The notes under the pieces were generated by a model. That model saw only the letters and a list, made by a program, of their open reading frames with translations, was not told where the DNA came from and ran no database searches. Of a stretch of DNA of 64,000 bases, positions 34,632-43,059 are shown in pieces. The position numbers and the translations under genes are program-made. The stretch's first letter is position 1, and every line of letters starts with the position of its first letter. Location: positions 1,240,001 through 1,304,000 of the forward strand of contig NZ_RSEC01000058.1 in the NCBI RefSeq assembly GCF_003937945.1, written 5' to 3'. The stretch comes from Amycolatopsis eburnea (lineage in GTDB: Bacteria; Actinomycetota; Actinomycetes; Mycobacteriales; Pseudonocardiaceae).

Positions 34632-35984
34632 TCAGTCAGCTGCGGCCGAGTGCCTCTCGTCCACGTCGTCCAGCGCGGACAGGGAGATGCCCCGCGTCTC
34701 CCTGGCGGCCAGCACAGCGACCGTCGAGATCACGGCGGCACCGGCCAGGTAGACCGCGATCGGGACCGCAGAACCGTAGGCCTTGAGCAGGCTGGCGGTG
34801 ATGAACGGGGCGAGGGACCCGGCGAAGATCGACGTCGTCTGATAGGCGAGGGAGACGCCGGCGTAGCGCATCCGCGTCGGGAACAGTTCGGCCATCATCG
34901 CCGGCTGGGGTGCGTACATCAGTCCGTGCACGACAACGCCGAGGACGAGCGCCAGCACGATCAGGCCCGGGTTTCCGGTGTCCATCAACGGGAATCCCGC
35001 GAAACCCCAGCCGATCATCAGGACCGAGCCGGTGAGGTAGACCGGGCGGCGCCCGAACCGGTCCGCGAGGTGCCCGAACCACGGCACGATCGCCAGGTGC
35101 ACGACGTGGGCGACCACCAGGAGCAGCAGGATGTCCGTGGTGCTGCTGCCGACGCGCAGCGCCAGGTAGGTGATCGAGAAGGTCACCACGACCTGGTAGA
35201 GGATGTTCTCGGCGACCCGCGCCCCCATCGAGATCAGCACGCCGCGCGGGTAGCGCCGCAGGACCTCGATGACGGACGAGCGCTCCGGCTCGCGCTCCTT
35301 CGCCCGCTTCAACGATTCGAGGAAGATCGGCGCTTCCTCCACCTGGGTCCGGATGTAGTAGCCGATCAGGACGACGATCGCCGACGCCCAGAACGCCGTT
35401 CGCCAGCCCCAGGCGGCGAACGCGCTTTCGGTGAGGGAGAACGACAAGGTCAGCAGGACGATCGTGGCGAGCAGGTTGCCGAGCGGCAGGCCGGCTTGGG
35501 GCCAGCTCGACCAGTAGGCGCGCCGGGCGTCCGGGCTGTGCTCGCCGACGAGCAGGACCGCGCCGCCCCATTCGCCGCCGACCGCGAAGCCCTGCACGAA
35601 GCGCAACACCACCAGGATCGTCGGCGCCCAGAAGCCGATGCTCGAGTAGGTGGGCACGCAGCCGATCAGGAAGGTGGCGGCGCCGACCAGCAGCAGGCTC
35701 AGCTGAAGGAGCTTCTTCCGGCCGATCCGGTCGCCGAAGTGCCCGAAGACGATCCCGCCGAGCGGGCGGGCGACGAAGCCGACGGCGTAGACCAGCAGGG
35801 CGTTGATGACACCGTCGAGCGGATTCCCGTTGTCCGGGAAGAAGACGGTGCCGAAGACCAGGGCCGACGACGCGGAGTACAGCAGGAACTCGTACCACTC
35901 GGCGACCGTGCCCGCCATGGACGCGGCCACGACCTTGCGGGGTCCGGTCAACGGGGGTGCGGCCGCGGTTTCGGTGCTCGGCAT
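34632..35984 (-). CDS. MFS transporter, MHS family
   Basis: A 450-residue symporter with the MHS features AGTVAEWYEFLLYSASSALV, GHFGDRIGRKKLLQL, RFVQGFAVGGEWGGAVLL and the second loop GHLADRFGRRPVYL. ATG 35984 follows AAGGAGTCGTCCCCG. It is divergent from the CoA-transferase gene; the pair of LacI-type palindromes at 36051-36088 lies between them, so both are probably co-regulated. Likely imports the acid that the CoA transferase activates. Confidence 0.94.
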   Translation of the reverse strand: MPSTETAAAPPLTGPRKVVAASMAGTVAEWYEFLLYSASSALVFGTVFFPDNGNPLDGVINALLVYAVGFVARPLGGIVFGHFGDRIGRKKLLQLSLLLVGAATFLIGCVPTYSSIGFWAPTILVVLRFVQGFAVGGEWGGAVLLVGEHSPDARRAYWSSWPQAGLPLGNLLATIVLLTLSFSLTESAFAAWGWRTAFWASAIVVLIGYYIRTQVEEAPIFLESLKRAKEREPERSSVIEVLRRYPRGVLISMGARVAENILYQVVVTFSITYLALRVGSSTTDILLLLVVAHVVHLAIVPWFGHLADRFGRRPVYLTGSVLMIGWGFAGFPLMDTGNPGLIVLALVLGVVVHGLMYAPQPAMMAELFPTRMRYAGVSLAYQTTSIFAGSLAPFITASLLKAYGSAVPIAVYLAGAAVISTVAVLAARETRGISLSALDDVDERHSAAAD

Positions 35985-36050
35985 CGGGGACGACTCCTTT
36001 GTCGATGTCCTACCGGGACGCGGAGGATCGAAGCACATCGAGGCCGTGGT

Positions 36051-36088
36051 GCGCAACCGATTGTTCACAGAGGAACAATCGATTGCGC
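36051..36088. promoter_or_regulatory. Paired LacI-type operator, 16-bp inverted arms
   Basis: Arms GCGCAACCGATTGTTC (36051-36066) and GAACAATCGATTGCGC (36073-36088) match at 15 of 16 positions as an inverted repeat with a 6-base spacer. Each arm contains the palindrome CAAYCGATTG. The same core GCAATCGATTGC occurs once more at 39584-39595, just before the LacI-family gene. This supports control of the MHS carrier and CoA-transferase units by that LacI protein. Confidence 0.8.
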
Positions 36089-36128
36089 ATCTTGACCGGG
36101 GAGCCGCCGCGGACGTAGCGTGCGGCAC

Positions 36129-37307
36129 ATGCTTTCCGGAACCAGAGTCGTGAGCTTCACGCACTTCCTGCAGGGCCCCTCCGCCACCCAGATCCTCGGG
36201 GACCTGGGTGCGGACGTGATCAAGATCGAGCCGCCGCAAGGCGCCTTCGAGCGTGGCTGGTCGGGGCCCGACGCGTTCGTCGGCGGCGTCTCGGTGTTCT
36301 TCCTGCTCGCGAACCGCAACGCGCGCAGCATGGTCGTCGACCTCAAGTCCGACGACGGGCGCCGGGTGCTGCGCCGGCTTCTGGACGGCGCCGACGTCCT
36401 GATCGAAAGCTTCCGGCCGGGCGTGATGGACCGGCTCGGGCTCGGCTACGAGGAGCTGCGGACCACCAACCCGCGGCTGGTCTACTGCTCGCTCTCCGGC
36501 TACGGGTCCGAAGGCCCCTACAAGGACCGGCCGGGGCAGGACGTCCTGGTCCAATCGCTGTCCGGCCTCGCCGCGGCGACCGGGGCCGCGGGCGGGCCGC
36601 CGACCCCGGTCGGCGCCTCCGTGGTCGACGCCCACGGCGCGGCGCTCGGGGCGCTCGGGATCCTGGCCGCGTTGCACGGCCGGGCGCGGACCGGCGAAGG
36701 CACCCGGGTGGAGAGCAACCTGCTCAGCGCGGCCTTGGACCTGCAGGTCGAGCCGCTTTCCTACCACCTCAACGGGTTTCGCGGCGAGCGAAGCCCGTCC
36801 GGCGTTTCGTCGCGGTTCTACAAGGCGCCGTATGGCGTCTTCGCCACCGCCGACGGGTACCTGACGATCTCGCTAACGGGCACCGACCTCCTGGCGAAGG
36901 TGCTCGACGACCCGTGGTTCACCGGCGTCGCCCCCGCCGACGAGTACGCGCGCCGCGAGGAGGTCAACGTGCGGGTCGCCGCGCTGCTCGCCGAACACCC
37001 GACGGCGTACTGGATCGAGCGGTTCACCGAGTTCCGGGTCTGGCACGCGCCAGTCCACGACTTCGACGACGTGGCCACCGATCCGCAGGTCCGGCACAAC
37101 GAGACGATCCTGACCATCCCGCACCCGGAGGCCGGTGACGTCCGCGTGCCCGCCCACCCGATCCGCTACGGCGGGGAGCGCCCGGGGCTGCGCCGGGTGC
37201 CACCGGCACTGGGCGAGCACACCCGGGAGGTGCTCGGCGAGCTCGGCTGCAGCCCGGCCGACGTCGATGCCTTGGTAGCGGGGGGTGCGTTCGGTGCCCA
37301 GTCCTGA
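36129..37307 (+). CDS. Class III CoA transferase (CaiB/BaiF family)
   Basis: The product (392 residues from ATG 36129; GTG 36120 would add three) reads LSGTRVVSFTHFLQGPSATQ, ILGDLGADVIKIEPP, the loop DLKSDDGRRVLRRLL and the family region GQDVLVQSLSGLAAATG. The aspartate that forms the acyl-anhydride intermediate is expected near DAHGAALGALGILAALHGR. It moves CoA onto a carboxylic acid. It overlaps the enoyl-CoA hydratase gene and is divergent from an MHS acid carrier, giving an uptake, activation and hydration set. Confidence 0.94.
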   Translation: MLSGTRVVSFTHFLQGPSATQILGDLGADVIKIEPPQGAFERGWSGPDAFVGGVSVFFLLANRNARSMVVDLKSDDGRRVLRRLLDGADVLIESFRPGVMDRLGLGYEELRTTNPRLVYCSLSGYGSEGPYKDRPGQDVLVQSLSGLAAATGAAGGPPTPVGASVVDAHGAALGALGILAALHGRARTGEGTRVESNLLSAALDLQVEPLSYHLNGFRGERSPSGVSSRFYKAPYGVFATADGYLTISLTGTDLLAKVLDDPWFTGVAPADEYARREEVNVRVAALLAEHPTAYWIERFTEFRVWHAPVHDFDDVATDPQVRHNETILTIPHPEAGDVRVPAHPIRYGGERPGLRRVPPALGEHTREVLGELGCSPADVDALVAGGAFGAQS

Positions 37308-38100
37308 CGGCACGGCCGGGCCGGTGCTCGTCGAGCGCCGCGGCGCCGTCGCGGTCCTCACCTTGAACCGGCCGGCGAAGTACAACGCGATCGACCACGC
37401 CACCGTCGACGCGCTGACTGTCGCGCTCGACGAGATCGAGGCCGACCCGAACGTGCGGGCGGTGGTGCTCACCGGTTCCGGCAAGGCATTCGCCGCGGGC
37501 GCGGACATCGCCTTCTACGCGGGCGCGGACCACGACGAGTTCGCCGCTTTCACCAAGCGCTGCAACGCTTTGTGCGACCGGATCGCGCGGTGCCGCGTAC
37601 CCGTGGTGGCGGCGGTGCGCGGCCTGGCCCTCGGCGGGGGGTTCGAGCTCGTGCTGGCGTGCGACGTGGTGGTTGCCGAACGTGGTGCCGCGTTCGGCCT
37701 GCCCGAGGTCACCCTCGGGCTGCTGCCGGGCTGGGGTGGCACCCAGCGGCTGACGTGGCACGTCGGCCCGACCCGGGCCCGCTGGCTCATGATGTCCGGC
37801 GACCGCCTGGGCGCCGTGGCCGCCGAGGCGGTCGGTATCGTGACCCACCTGTGCGAGGGGGACGAGCTGGTCCCGTGGGCGCTGGAGGTCGCGGACCTGC
37901 TCGCCGGGCGGGCGCCGCTGGCCGTGGCCGCCATCCGGGACACGGTCCTTGCGGCCGTCCACTGTGGACTCGAAGGCTCCGGCGGCCCGGGCTTCCGCCG
38001 CGAACGCGAGGCGCTGGGGGAGCTGTTCGCGTCCGCGGACGGCCGCGAGGGCATCACGGCCTTCGTCGAGAAGCGCACGCCGAGGTTCACCGGACGCTGA
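37294..38100 (+). CDS. Enoyl-CoA hydratase
   Basis: A crotonase of about 268 residues (GTG 37294 has a G-rich ribosome site at the right distance; GTG 37285 is an alternative). The first oxyanion segment is GSGKAFAAGADIAF near residue 60, the second is VRGLALGGGFELVLACDVVVA near 108, and the catalytic glutamate lies in GLPEVTLGLLPGWGGTQRL. It hydrates an enoyl-CoA made from the acid activated by the preceding CoA transferase. It is convergent with the LacI gene across the 180-bp repeat array. Confidence 0.93.
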   Translation: MPSPDGTAGPVLVERRGAVAVLTLNRPAKYNAIDHATVDALTVALDEIEADPNVRAVVLTGSGKAFAAGADIAFYAGADHDEFAAFTKRCNALCDRIARCRVPVVAAVRGLALGGGFELVLACDVVVAERGAAFGLPEVTLGLLPGWGGTQRLTWHVGPTRARWLMMSGDRLGAVAAEAVGIVTHLCEGDELVPWALEVADLLAGRAPLAVAAIRDTVLAAVHCGLEGSGGPGFRREREALGELFASADGREGITAFVEKRTPRFTGR

Positions 38101-38124
38101 TCCGGTACAGCAGCCGGCGGGGTC

Positions 38125-38668
38125 GGCGCGACCGATCCCGCCGGTACCACGACGGGTTCGCGGTCGCGGCCGCGCGTGGTCGCCCGGCCGTTCTCGGGCG
38201 GGGTCAGGGTGTGCGGGGCGACTCGCGCAGTACTGGCTGTGGCGTGGGGTCGGCTGCCACGAGGTCGTGCAGGGGTGTGCCGCCGAGGTGTTCGATCGGC
38301 ACTCCGCGCGTCCGATTTCGCCGGTACCACGACGGGTTCGCGGCCGCGGCCGCGCGTGGCCGCCAGGCCGTTCTCGGGCGGGGTCAGGGTGCGCGGGGCG
38401 ACTCGCGCAGTACTGGCTGTGGCGTGGGGTCGGCTGCCACGAGGTCGTGCAGGGGTGTGCCGCCGAGGTGTTCGATCGGCACTCCGCGCGTCCGGTCTCG
38501 CCGGTACCGCAACGGGTTCGCGGCCGCGCGTGGTCGCCGGGCCGTTCCTGGGCGGGGTCAGAGTGCGCGGGTCGACTCCCGCAGCACCAGCCGCGGCGCC
38601 GGGTCGGCCACCACGAGATCGCGCAGCGGTGTGCCGCCGAGGTGCTCGATCAGCACTCCGCACGCCGC
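38125..38668 (-). repeat. 180-bp tandem array made from the LacI gene tail
   Basis: The 457-base gap between the hydratase and LacI stops holds two downstream copies of the LacI gene's 3-prime end. The marker CCGGTACCAC (CCGGTACCGC in the third) recurs at 38141, 38321 and 38501, exactly 180 bases apart; stops recur at 38204, 38384 and 38558. Copies A and B are nearly identical to each other and more distant from the true gene end. In LacI orientation each copy still reads IEHLGGTPLHDLV and VLRES before an in-frame TGA. No other gene is seen in the gap. Confidence 0.88.
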
Positions 38669-39565
38669 GCGACCGAGTTCCCGCAGCGGCAGCCGCACCG
38701 TGGTCAGTGCCGGGTTCCAGGCCTGCGCGACCCAGGTGTCCAGCACGGTCACGACGGACATGTCGTCGGGTACCCGGACGCCGGCCCGGCCCAGCGCGGA
38801 AACCGCGCCGACCGCCGCGTTCACACTGGACACGACGAGGGCGGTCGGCCGCCGCGGCGCGCCGAGGATCCGGCTGGCAGCCTCCGCTCCGGCGGCCGCC
38901 TCCCAGCCCGCCCGCACCACCCACTCCAGCTCGATCGTGAGCCCGGCTTCGGCCATCGTCTCGAGGTAGCCCTGGTGGCGGCGGACCGCGGTGTCGTGGT
39001 GCGGTACGCCGGCGAGGTGGCCGATGCGCTCGTGGCCGAGCTCGATCAGGTGGCGGGTCGCCAGCCGGGCGCCGGCGACGTCGTCGAGGACCACCGAACC
39101 GGACCGGTCCGGCAGCCGGGAGTTGATCAGCACGACGGGGACGTCGTCGCCGAGCACCTCGGCGAGGGCGGCGTCGTCGAGGTCCTCGCGACGTTGCAGC
39201 AGCACGCCGTCGACCCGGCCCTCGGCGACCAGTTCGCGCAGGTGCCCGTGTCCGGACGGCGGCGGGTCGACCTGACCGAGCAGCACCGACATCCCGGCTT
39301 CCCGGGCGCGGTCCTGCACACCCCCGACCATGTCCGCGAAGACGGCGTTGGTGACGTCCGGGACGATCAGGCCGACGGCGCCGGAGCGCCGGAAGCGCAA
39401 AGCGCGCGCCCGGTGGCTTGGTACGTACTGCAGAGCTTCGGCGGCTTCGCGGACCCGGGTGCGGGTGGCCTCGCTGACCCGGGCGCGCGAGTCGCCGGTG
39501 AGCACCCGCGACGCCACGGAGCGGGAAACCCCGGCCGCGTCGGCGACGTCCTGGAGCGTGGGCAT
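38558..39565 (-). CDS. LacI-family transcriptional regulator
   Basis: A 335-residue regulator. The N-terminal helix-turn-helix and hinge are TLQDVADAAGVSRSVASRVL and YVPSHRARALRFRRSGAVG; the periplasmic-binding-protein-like sensor begins GLIVPDVTNAVFADMV and contains VVLINSRLPDR and IGHLAGVPHHDTAVRRHQGY. A GCAATCGATTGC palindrome 19 bases before its start suggests autoregulation, and the matching sites at 36051-36088 link it to the MHS carrier and CoA-transferase units. Its last 35 or so codons are copied twice downstream. Confidence 0.94.
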   Translation of the reverse strand: MPTLQDVADAAGVSRSVASRVLTGDSRARVSEATRTRVREAAEALQYVPSHRARALRFRRSGAVGLIVPDVTNAVFADMVGGVQDRAREAGMSVLLGQVDPPPSGHGHLRELVAEGRVDGVLLQRREDLDDAALAEVLGDDVPVVLINSRLPDRSGSVVLDDVAGARLATRHLIELGHERIGHLAGVPHHDTAVRRHQGYLETMAEAGLTIELEWVVRAGWEAAAGAEAASRILGAPRRPTALVVSSVNAAVGAVSALGRAGVRVPDDMSVVTVLDTWVAQAWNPALTTVRLPLRELGRAACGVLIEHLGGTPLRDLVVADPAPRLVLRESTRAL

Positions 39566-39583
39566 GCCGGTGAGTCTACCGGC

Positions 39584-39595
39584 GCAATCGATTGC
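39584..39595. promoter_or_regulatory. LacI-type operator, perfect 12-bp palindrome
   Basis: GCAATCGATTGC lies between the stop of the carboxylesterase (39612) and the start of the LacI gene (39565). It shares the CAATCGATTG core with the paired operator at 36051-36088. The position fits autoregulation of the LacI gene. Confidence 0.75.
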
Positions 39596-39611
39596 TCCTG
39601 ATGGGGATCTC

Positions 39612-41039
39612 TCAGCCAACCAGGACTTCCGCCTGGGGCCGCCGCGGGTCGTACGCGGCCCAGCCGGGGGCGCCGTGGGTCGCGAAGGCGACCCAGGCGC
39701 CGTGCACGCGGGCCGCGAGCCCGGCAGGCACCGGGTCGGGACCGAGCAGACCGGTGTCGCCGTGCAGCCACGGTTCATCGGCGATGTCGAAGACGAAGGG
39801 CAGTTCGACCGTGTGGGTGGCGCCCAGCCGCCCGTCCAACGCCGTCGAGCGGTAGCCGAACGAGTAGGCGTGGGTGCGGCCACCGGACAGCCGGGCGTGG
39901 GCCTCGGTCAGCCGCGCGGTGCCGGCCCCGAAGAGGCCTTCGCCCAGCACCGCGGAGCGCAGCTCGCCCGGGGTCGCCCCCGGCCGGGCCGCGACGACGG
40001 CGGCGGGATCCGCGCCCACCTTCGCCGCGACGGCGAGCACGTCGTCGTCCGTGGACGATTCCAGCTTGCCCTGCGGTACCAGGTAGAGGTGACCCTCCTC
40101 GGTGTTGGTGCCGATGAGCAGGTCGACCTCTCCAGCCGGCCCCTCCGCCAGTGCGTCGGCCGGTTGCACGGGCAGGACCAGGGAGAACGGGCTCAGCCCG
40201 ACGAGCGGGTCCGTGGCCGTCGGGGTTCGCAGGTCGATGCCCGCGAGCTCCGGCAGGACCTCGAGGAACCGCTCGTCCGGGATCTCGGCGAAGGCCGCCG
40301 CGGTGGGCGGCACGCCCAGTGCCCGCGCGGCCGCGGCCGTGACCCGCTGCGCCTGCTCGGGGGTGAAGGCGCCGGTGCCGCTGCCGCTCTGGACGATCGC
40401 GTGCCGGAACAGCCCCTTGGCTTCCGGCGTCGCCAGCAGAGCCCCGGTGAGGGTGGCGCCCGCGGACTGGCCGAACACCGTGACGTTGCCGGGATCGCCG
40501 CCGAACGCGGCGATCGTGTCCCGCACCCAGCCGAGTGCGGCGAGGACGTCGAGCAGCCCGCGGTTGGCGGGGGCGCCGTCCAGGTCGAGGAAGCCGGGGA
40601 TGCCGAGGCGGTAGTTCACCGTCACCAGCACCACGCCGTCGCGGGCGAACGCGCGGCCGTCGTAGAGGGCGGCACGGGTGGAGCCGGTGACGAACCCGCC
40701 GCCGTGCACGAAGACCATGACCGGCCGCTTCCCGCCGCCGGTGCCGGGCGTGCGGACGTCGACGGTCAGGTACTCCTCGCCGCGCACCCAGCCCGGGCCG
40801 AAGTAGGGGATCATGTCGAGCCTGCCGAAGTCCCGTGCGGGCTGCGGCGCGGTCGGCGACGGTGCGGTGCCGTCCCGGACACCGGACCAGCCCGGGTGGG
40901 ACGCCGGTGGCGCGAACCGTCCCGCGCCCGTGGGTGCCGCCGCGTACGGGATGGCGCGGTAGAGCTCGCCGAAGCGGTCACGAACACCGCGCACGGCGCC
41001 CGCCGGGGTCTCGACGATCGGATTTGCCTGCTGGGGCAC
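39612..41039 (-). CDS. Carboxylesterase, type B (para-nitrobenzyl-esterase-like)
   Basis: A 475-residue serine esterase with RPVMVFVHGGGFVTGS (oxyanion hole), nucleophile elbow VTVFGQSAGAT with Ser near residue 191, the acid in GTNTEEGHLY and the catalytic histidine in GATHTVELPFVF. No signal peptide is visible, so it is probably cytoplasmic. It lies 38 bases after the MBL hydrolase gene in the same direction, so the two may hydrolyse successive ester or lactone bonds before CoA activation (inference). Confidence 0.95.
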   Translation of the reverse strand: MPQQANPIVETPAGAVRGVRDRFGELYRAIPYAAAPTGAGRFAPPASHPGWSGVRDGTAPSPTAPQPARDFGRLDMIPYFGPGWVRGEEYLTVDVRTPGTGGGKRPVMVFVHGGGFVTGSTRAALYDGRAFARDGVVLVTVNYRLGIPGFLDLDGAPANRGLLDVLAALGWVRDTIAAFGGDPGNVTVFGQSAGATLTGALLATPEAKGLFRHAIVQSGSGTGAFTPEQAQRVTAAAARALGVPPTAAAFAEIPDERFLEVLPELAGIDLRTPTATDPLVGLSPFSLVLPVQPADALAEGPAGEVDLLIGTNTEEGHLYLVPQGKLESSTDDDVLAVAAKVGADPAAVVAARPGATPGELRSAVLGEGLFGAGTARLTEAHARLSGGRTHAYSFGYRSTALDGRLGATHTVELPFVFDIADEPWLHGDTGLLGPDPVPAGLAARVHGAWVAFATHGAPGWAAYDPRRPQAEVLVG

Positions 41040-41076
41040 GGAAAACGCTTCCTCTCTGGTTGCTGCGGGACAGGAT

Positions 41077-41982
41077 TCACGCGATGCGGGAGAAGCCCGC
41101 CCACTCCTTGATGGCGAACTTCGACCCGTCGCGCTCGACCTCGGCGCCGCCCTGGCCGGCGAGGTGCGCGGGGAAGACCAGCGCGTTGTCCTCGGCCGCG
41201 CGGCCGAGGAGCTTGTGGCGGGTCGCCCGGGCCTCGGCCGGGTCCTCGCAGAAGCAGGAGTTCGTCTCCGGCTCCACGAGCTGCAGCGGGGTGTGCACCA
41301 GATCGCCGACGAACAGCGCGCGGTCGCCGCCCGACTCCAGGGTCAGCACGGACGACCCGGGGGTGTGGCCGGGCGCGAGATCCAGCCGGAGGTTCCGGTC
41401 GATCCGGTACGAGCCGTCCCACAGGTGGGTCAGCCCGGCCTCGTGCACCGGGGCGACGCTGTCCTCGAAGACGTTCTGGTTGCCGCGGCCCAGCACCGGT
41501 TCGTGGTTGTTGGCCGGGTTCCAGAAGTCGAAGTCCTGCCGCGTCATCAGGTACGTGGCGTTCGGGAAGGTCGGCACCCAGGTCCGGCCGTCGAGGTGGG
41601 TGTTCCAGCCCACGTGGTCGATGTGCAGGTGGGTGTTGATCACGACGTCGACGTCTTCGGGCCGGACCCCGGCGGCGGCGAGGTTGTCCAGGTAGTTCGT
41701 GTCCAGCCGGTTCCAGACGGGCGCGTAGGGGCGGTCCTTGTGGTTGCCGACGCCGGTGTCGACGAGGATGGTGCGGCCTTCGCTGCGCAGCAGCCAGGAC
41801 TGGATGGCCGATCGGCATTCGCCGGTGCCGGCGTCCAGGAAGTCCGGCGCGAGCCAGCTCCGGTGCTCGTCCCAGGCGCTGTCGGGGCTGTCGGGGAAGA
41901 ACTCCGCGGGGGTCATCTCGACGGAGCCGTAGTACTCCTTGACGCGGGTGACGGTGACGTCGCCCAGCTTGATCTGATCCAT
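41077..41982 (-). CDS. MBL-fold metallo-hydrolase (lactonase-like), paralogue of 27015-27947
   Basis: A 301-residue protein with THLHIDHVGW, LAPGHTPGSSVL, LFVGDLVHTPLQ and VFPAHLAGQ, the four metal-ligand regions of the MBL fold. It matches the gene at 27015-27947 nearly from end to end (shared opening IxLGDVTVTRVxE and ending region NSCFCEDxAEARATR). ATG 41982 follows GAGGAG. It leads the unit MBL-esterase-LacI and is divergent from an XRE regulator across 138 bases. Confidence 0.93.
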   Translation of the reverse strand: MDQIKLGDVTVTRVKEYYGSVEMTPAEFFPDSPDSAWDEHRSWLAPDFLDAGTGECRSAIQSWLLRSEGRTILVDTGVGNHKDRPYAPVWNRLDTNYLDNLAAAGVRPEDVDVVINTHLHIDHVGWNTHLDGRTWVPTFPNATYLMTRQDFDFWNPANNHEPVLGRGNQNVFEDSVAPVHEAGLTHLWDGSYRIDRNLRLDLAPGHTPGSSVLTLESGGDRALFVGDLVHTPLQLVEPETNSCFCEDPAEARATRHKLLGRAAEDNALVFPAHLAGQGGAEVERDGSKFAIKEWAGFSRIA

Positions 41983-42120
41983 GATCACTCCTCGTGAGTC
42001 GCGGGCAGCCGCCCTGACCCCGTCGAGCCTGATCGCGGCCGCGCGCGCCGGCCAGCCCCGCCTTGTCCTACCCCCGGCAGGGTGTGGCTGGGCGCTGCCG
42101 CCGGCGTGGATAGTGGAGTC

Positions 42121-43014
42121 ATGGACGGACCAGGCCCGCTCGGCGACTTCCTGCAAGCACGGCGGGCACGGCTGCGCCCGGAAGACGTGGGGCTCCACGA
42201 CCTCGGGCCGCGCCGGCGCGTGGCGGGGCTGCGCCGGGAGGAGCTGGCGCAGCTGGCGGGGGTCAGCGTGTCCTACTACACCCGGCTCGAACAGGGCCTG
42301 TCCCGTGGCGCCTCGGCGGAGGTGCTCGACGCGATCGCCCGCGCCCTGCGGCTCGACGACCACGAGCGGGACCACCTGCAACGCCTCGCCGATGCCGCTC
42401 GCCGCGTACCGCAGGCGCGCAGGCCCCGGCCCGAGAAGCTCGCCGACGAGACGCGGGACCTGCTGCGCTCCTTCGACGGCGTCCCGGCGCTCGTTCTCGG
42501 CCGGCGCACGGACGTGCTGGCGTGGAACCCGCTCGGCCACGCGCTGCTCGCCGGCCACGTCGACCCGCTGAGCCCGGAGGACCCCGCGCGCCGGCCGAAC
42601 ATGAGCCGGATGCTGTTCCTGGACCCGCACTGCCGGGAGCTCTACGGCGACTGGCGGCGCAAGGTGCGTGCGGTCGTGGGCAACCTGAGGATCGCCGTCG
42701 GCCGTTACCCGGAGGACCGGCTGCTCACCGAGCTGATCGGCGAGCTGACGATGAAGAGCCCGGAATTCGTTTCGTTGTGGGGCGACCACCGGGTGACGCC
42801 GTGCGACGCGGACACCTACGAGCTGCGTCATCCGGTCGTCGGCACGGTGACGGTTACGCAGCAGACCCTCGTCCTCGCGCGTTCGCCGGGGCAGTCCGTC
42901 GTGGTGTGCACGACGCCCGCCGGCTCACCGTCGGAGGCGGCCATCGCGCTGCTGCGGCAGGCGAGTGCGGGGGTGCGGGCCGACCGCACCACCGCGGTCG
43001 TGAGTGGCAAGTAG
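42121..43014 (+). CDS. XRE-family regulator with MmyB-like ligand domain
   Basis: A 297-residue regulator of the common actinobacterial helix-turn-helix/MmyB type: RRRVAGLRREELAQLAGVSV with SYYTRLEQG near residues 30-60, and a C-terminal domain with LVLGRRTDVLAWNPLGHALL, LFLDPHCRELYGDW and ELRHPVVGTVTVTQQTL. It is divergent from the MBL hydrolase, its probable target. Its last codons form the left arm of the hairpin at 42998-43041. Two relatives occur at 52211-53011 and 59223-60071. Confidence 0.92.
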   Translation: MDGPGPLGDFLQARRARLRPEDVGLHDLGPRRRVAGLRREELAQLAGVSVSYYTRLEQGLSRGASAEVLDAIARALRLDDHERDHLQRLADAARRVPQARRPRPEKLADETRDLLRSFDGVPALVLGRRTDVLAWNPLGHALLAGHVDPLSPEDPARRPNMSRMLFLDPHCRELYGDWRRKVRAVVGNLRIAVGRYPEDRLLTELIGELTMKSPEFVSLWGDHRVTPCDADTYELRHPVVGTVTVTQQTLVLARSPGQSVVVCTTPAGSPSEAAIALLRQASAGVRADRTTAVVSGK

Positions 43015-43041
43015 GGTTCTAACCCGACTTGCCACTCACGA
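42998..43041. terminator. Convergent hairpin, 21-bp stem with CT loop (second family member)
   Basis: Arms 42998-43018 and 43021-43041 pair with a single mismatch (A43013 with G43026) around a CT loop. The outer stem TCGTGAGTG, the GGTT closing pairs and the loop equal those at 12001-12044, while the eight inner bases differ on both arms. It begins inside the XRE gene's last codons and ends 19 bases before the stop of the M81 peptidase gene, so it probably terminates both. Confidence 0.85.
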
Positions 43042-43059
43042 CAGCCGCGGCAGGCCTCG

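Noticed and set aside
36129..41982. The LacI/CoA-transferase/esterase region considered as a sugar-utilisation locus because of the LacI regulator
   Set aside because: No glycosidase, sugar kinase or sugar ABC transporter is present; the enzymes are CoA transferase, crotonase, esterase and lactonase-like, which fit an acid or ester.
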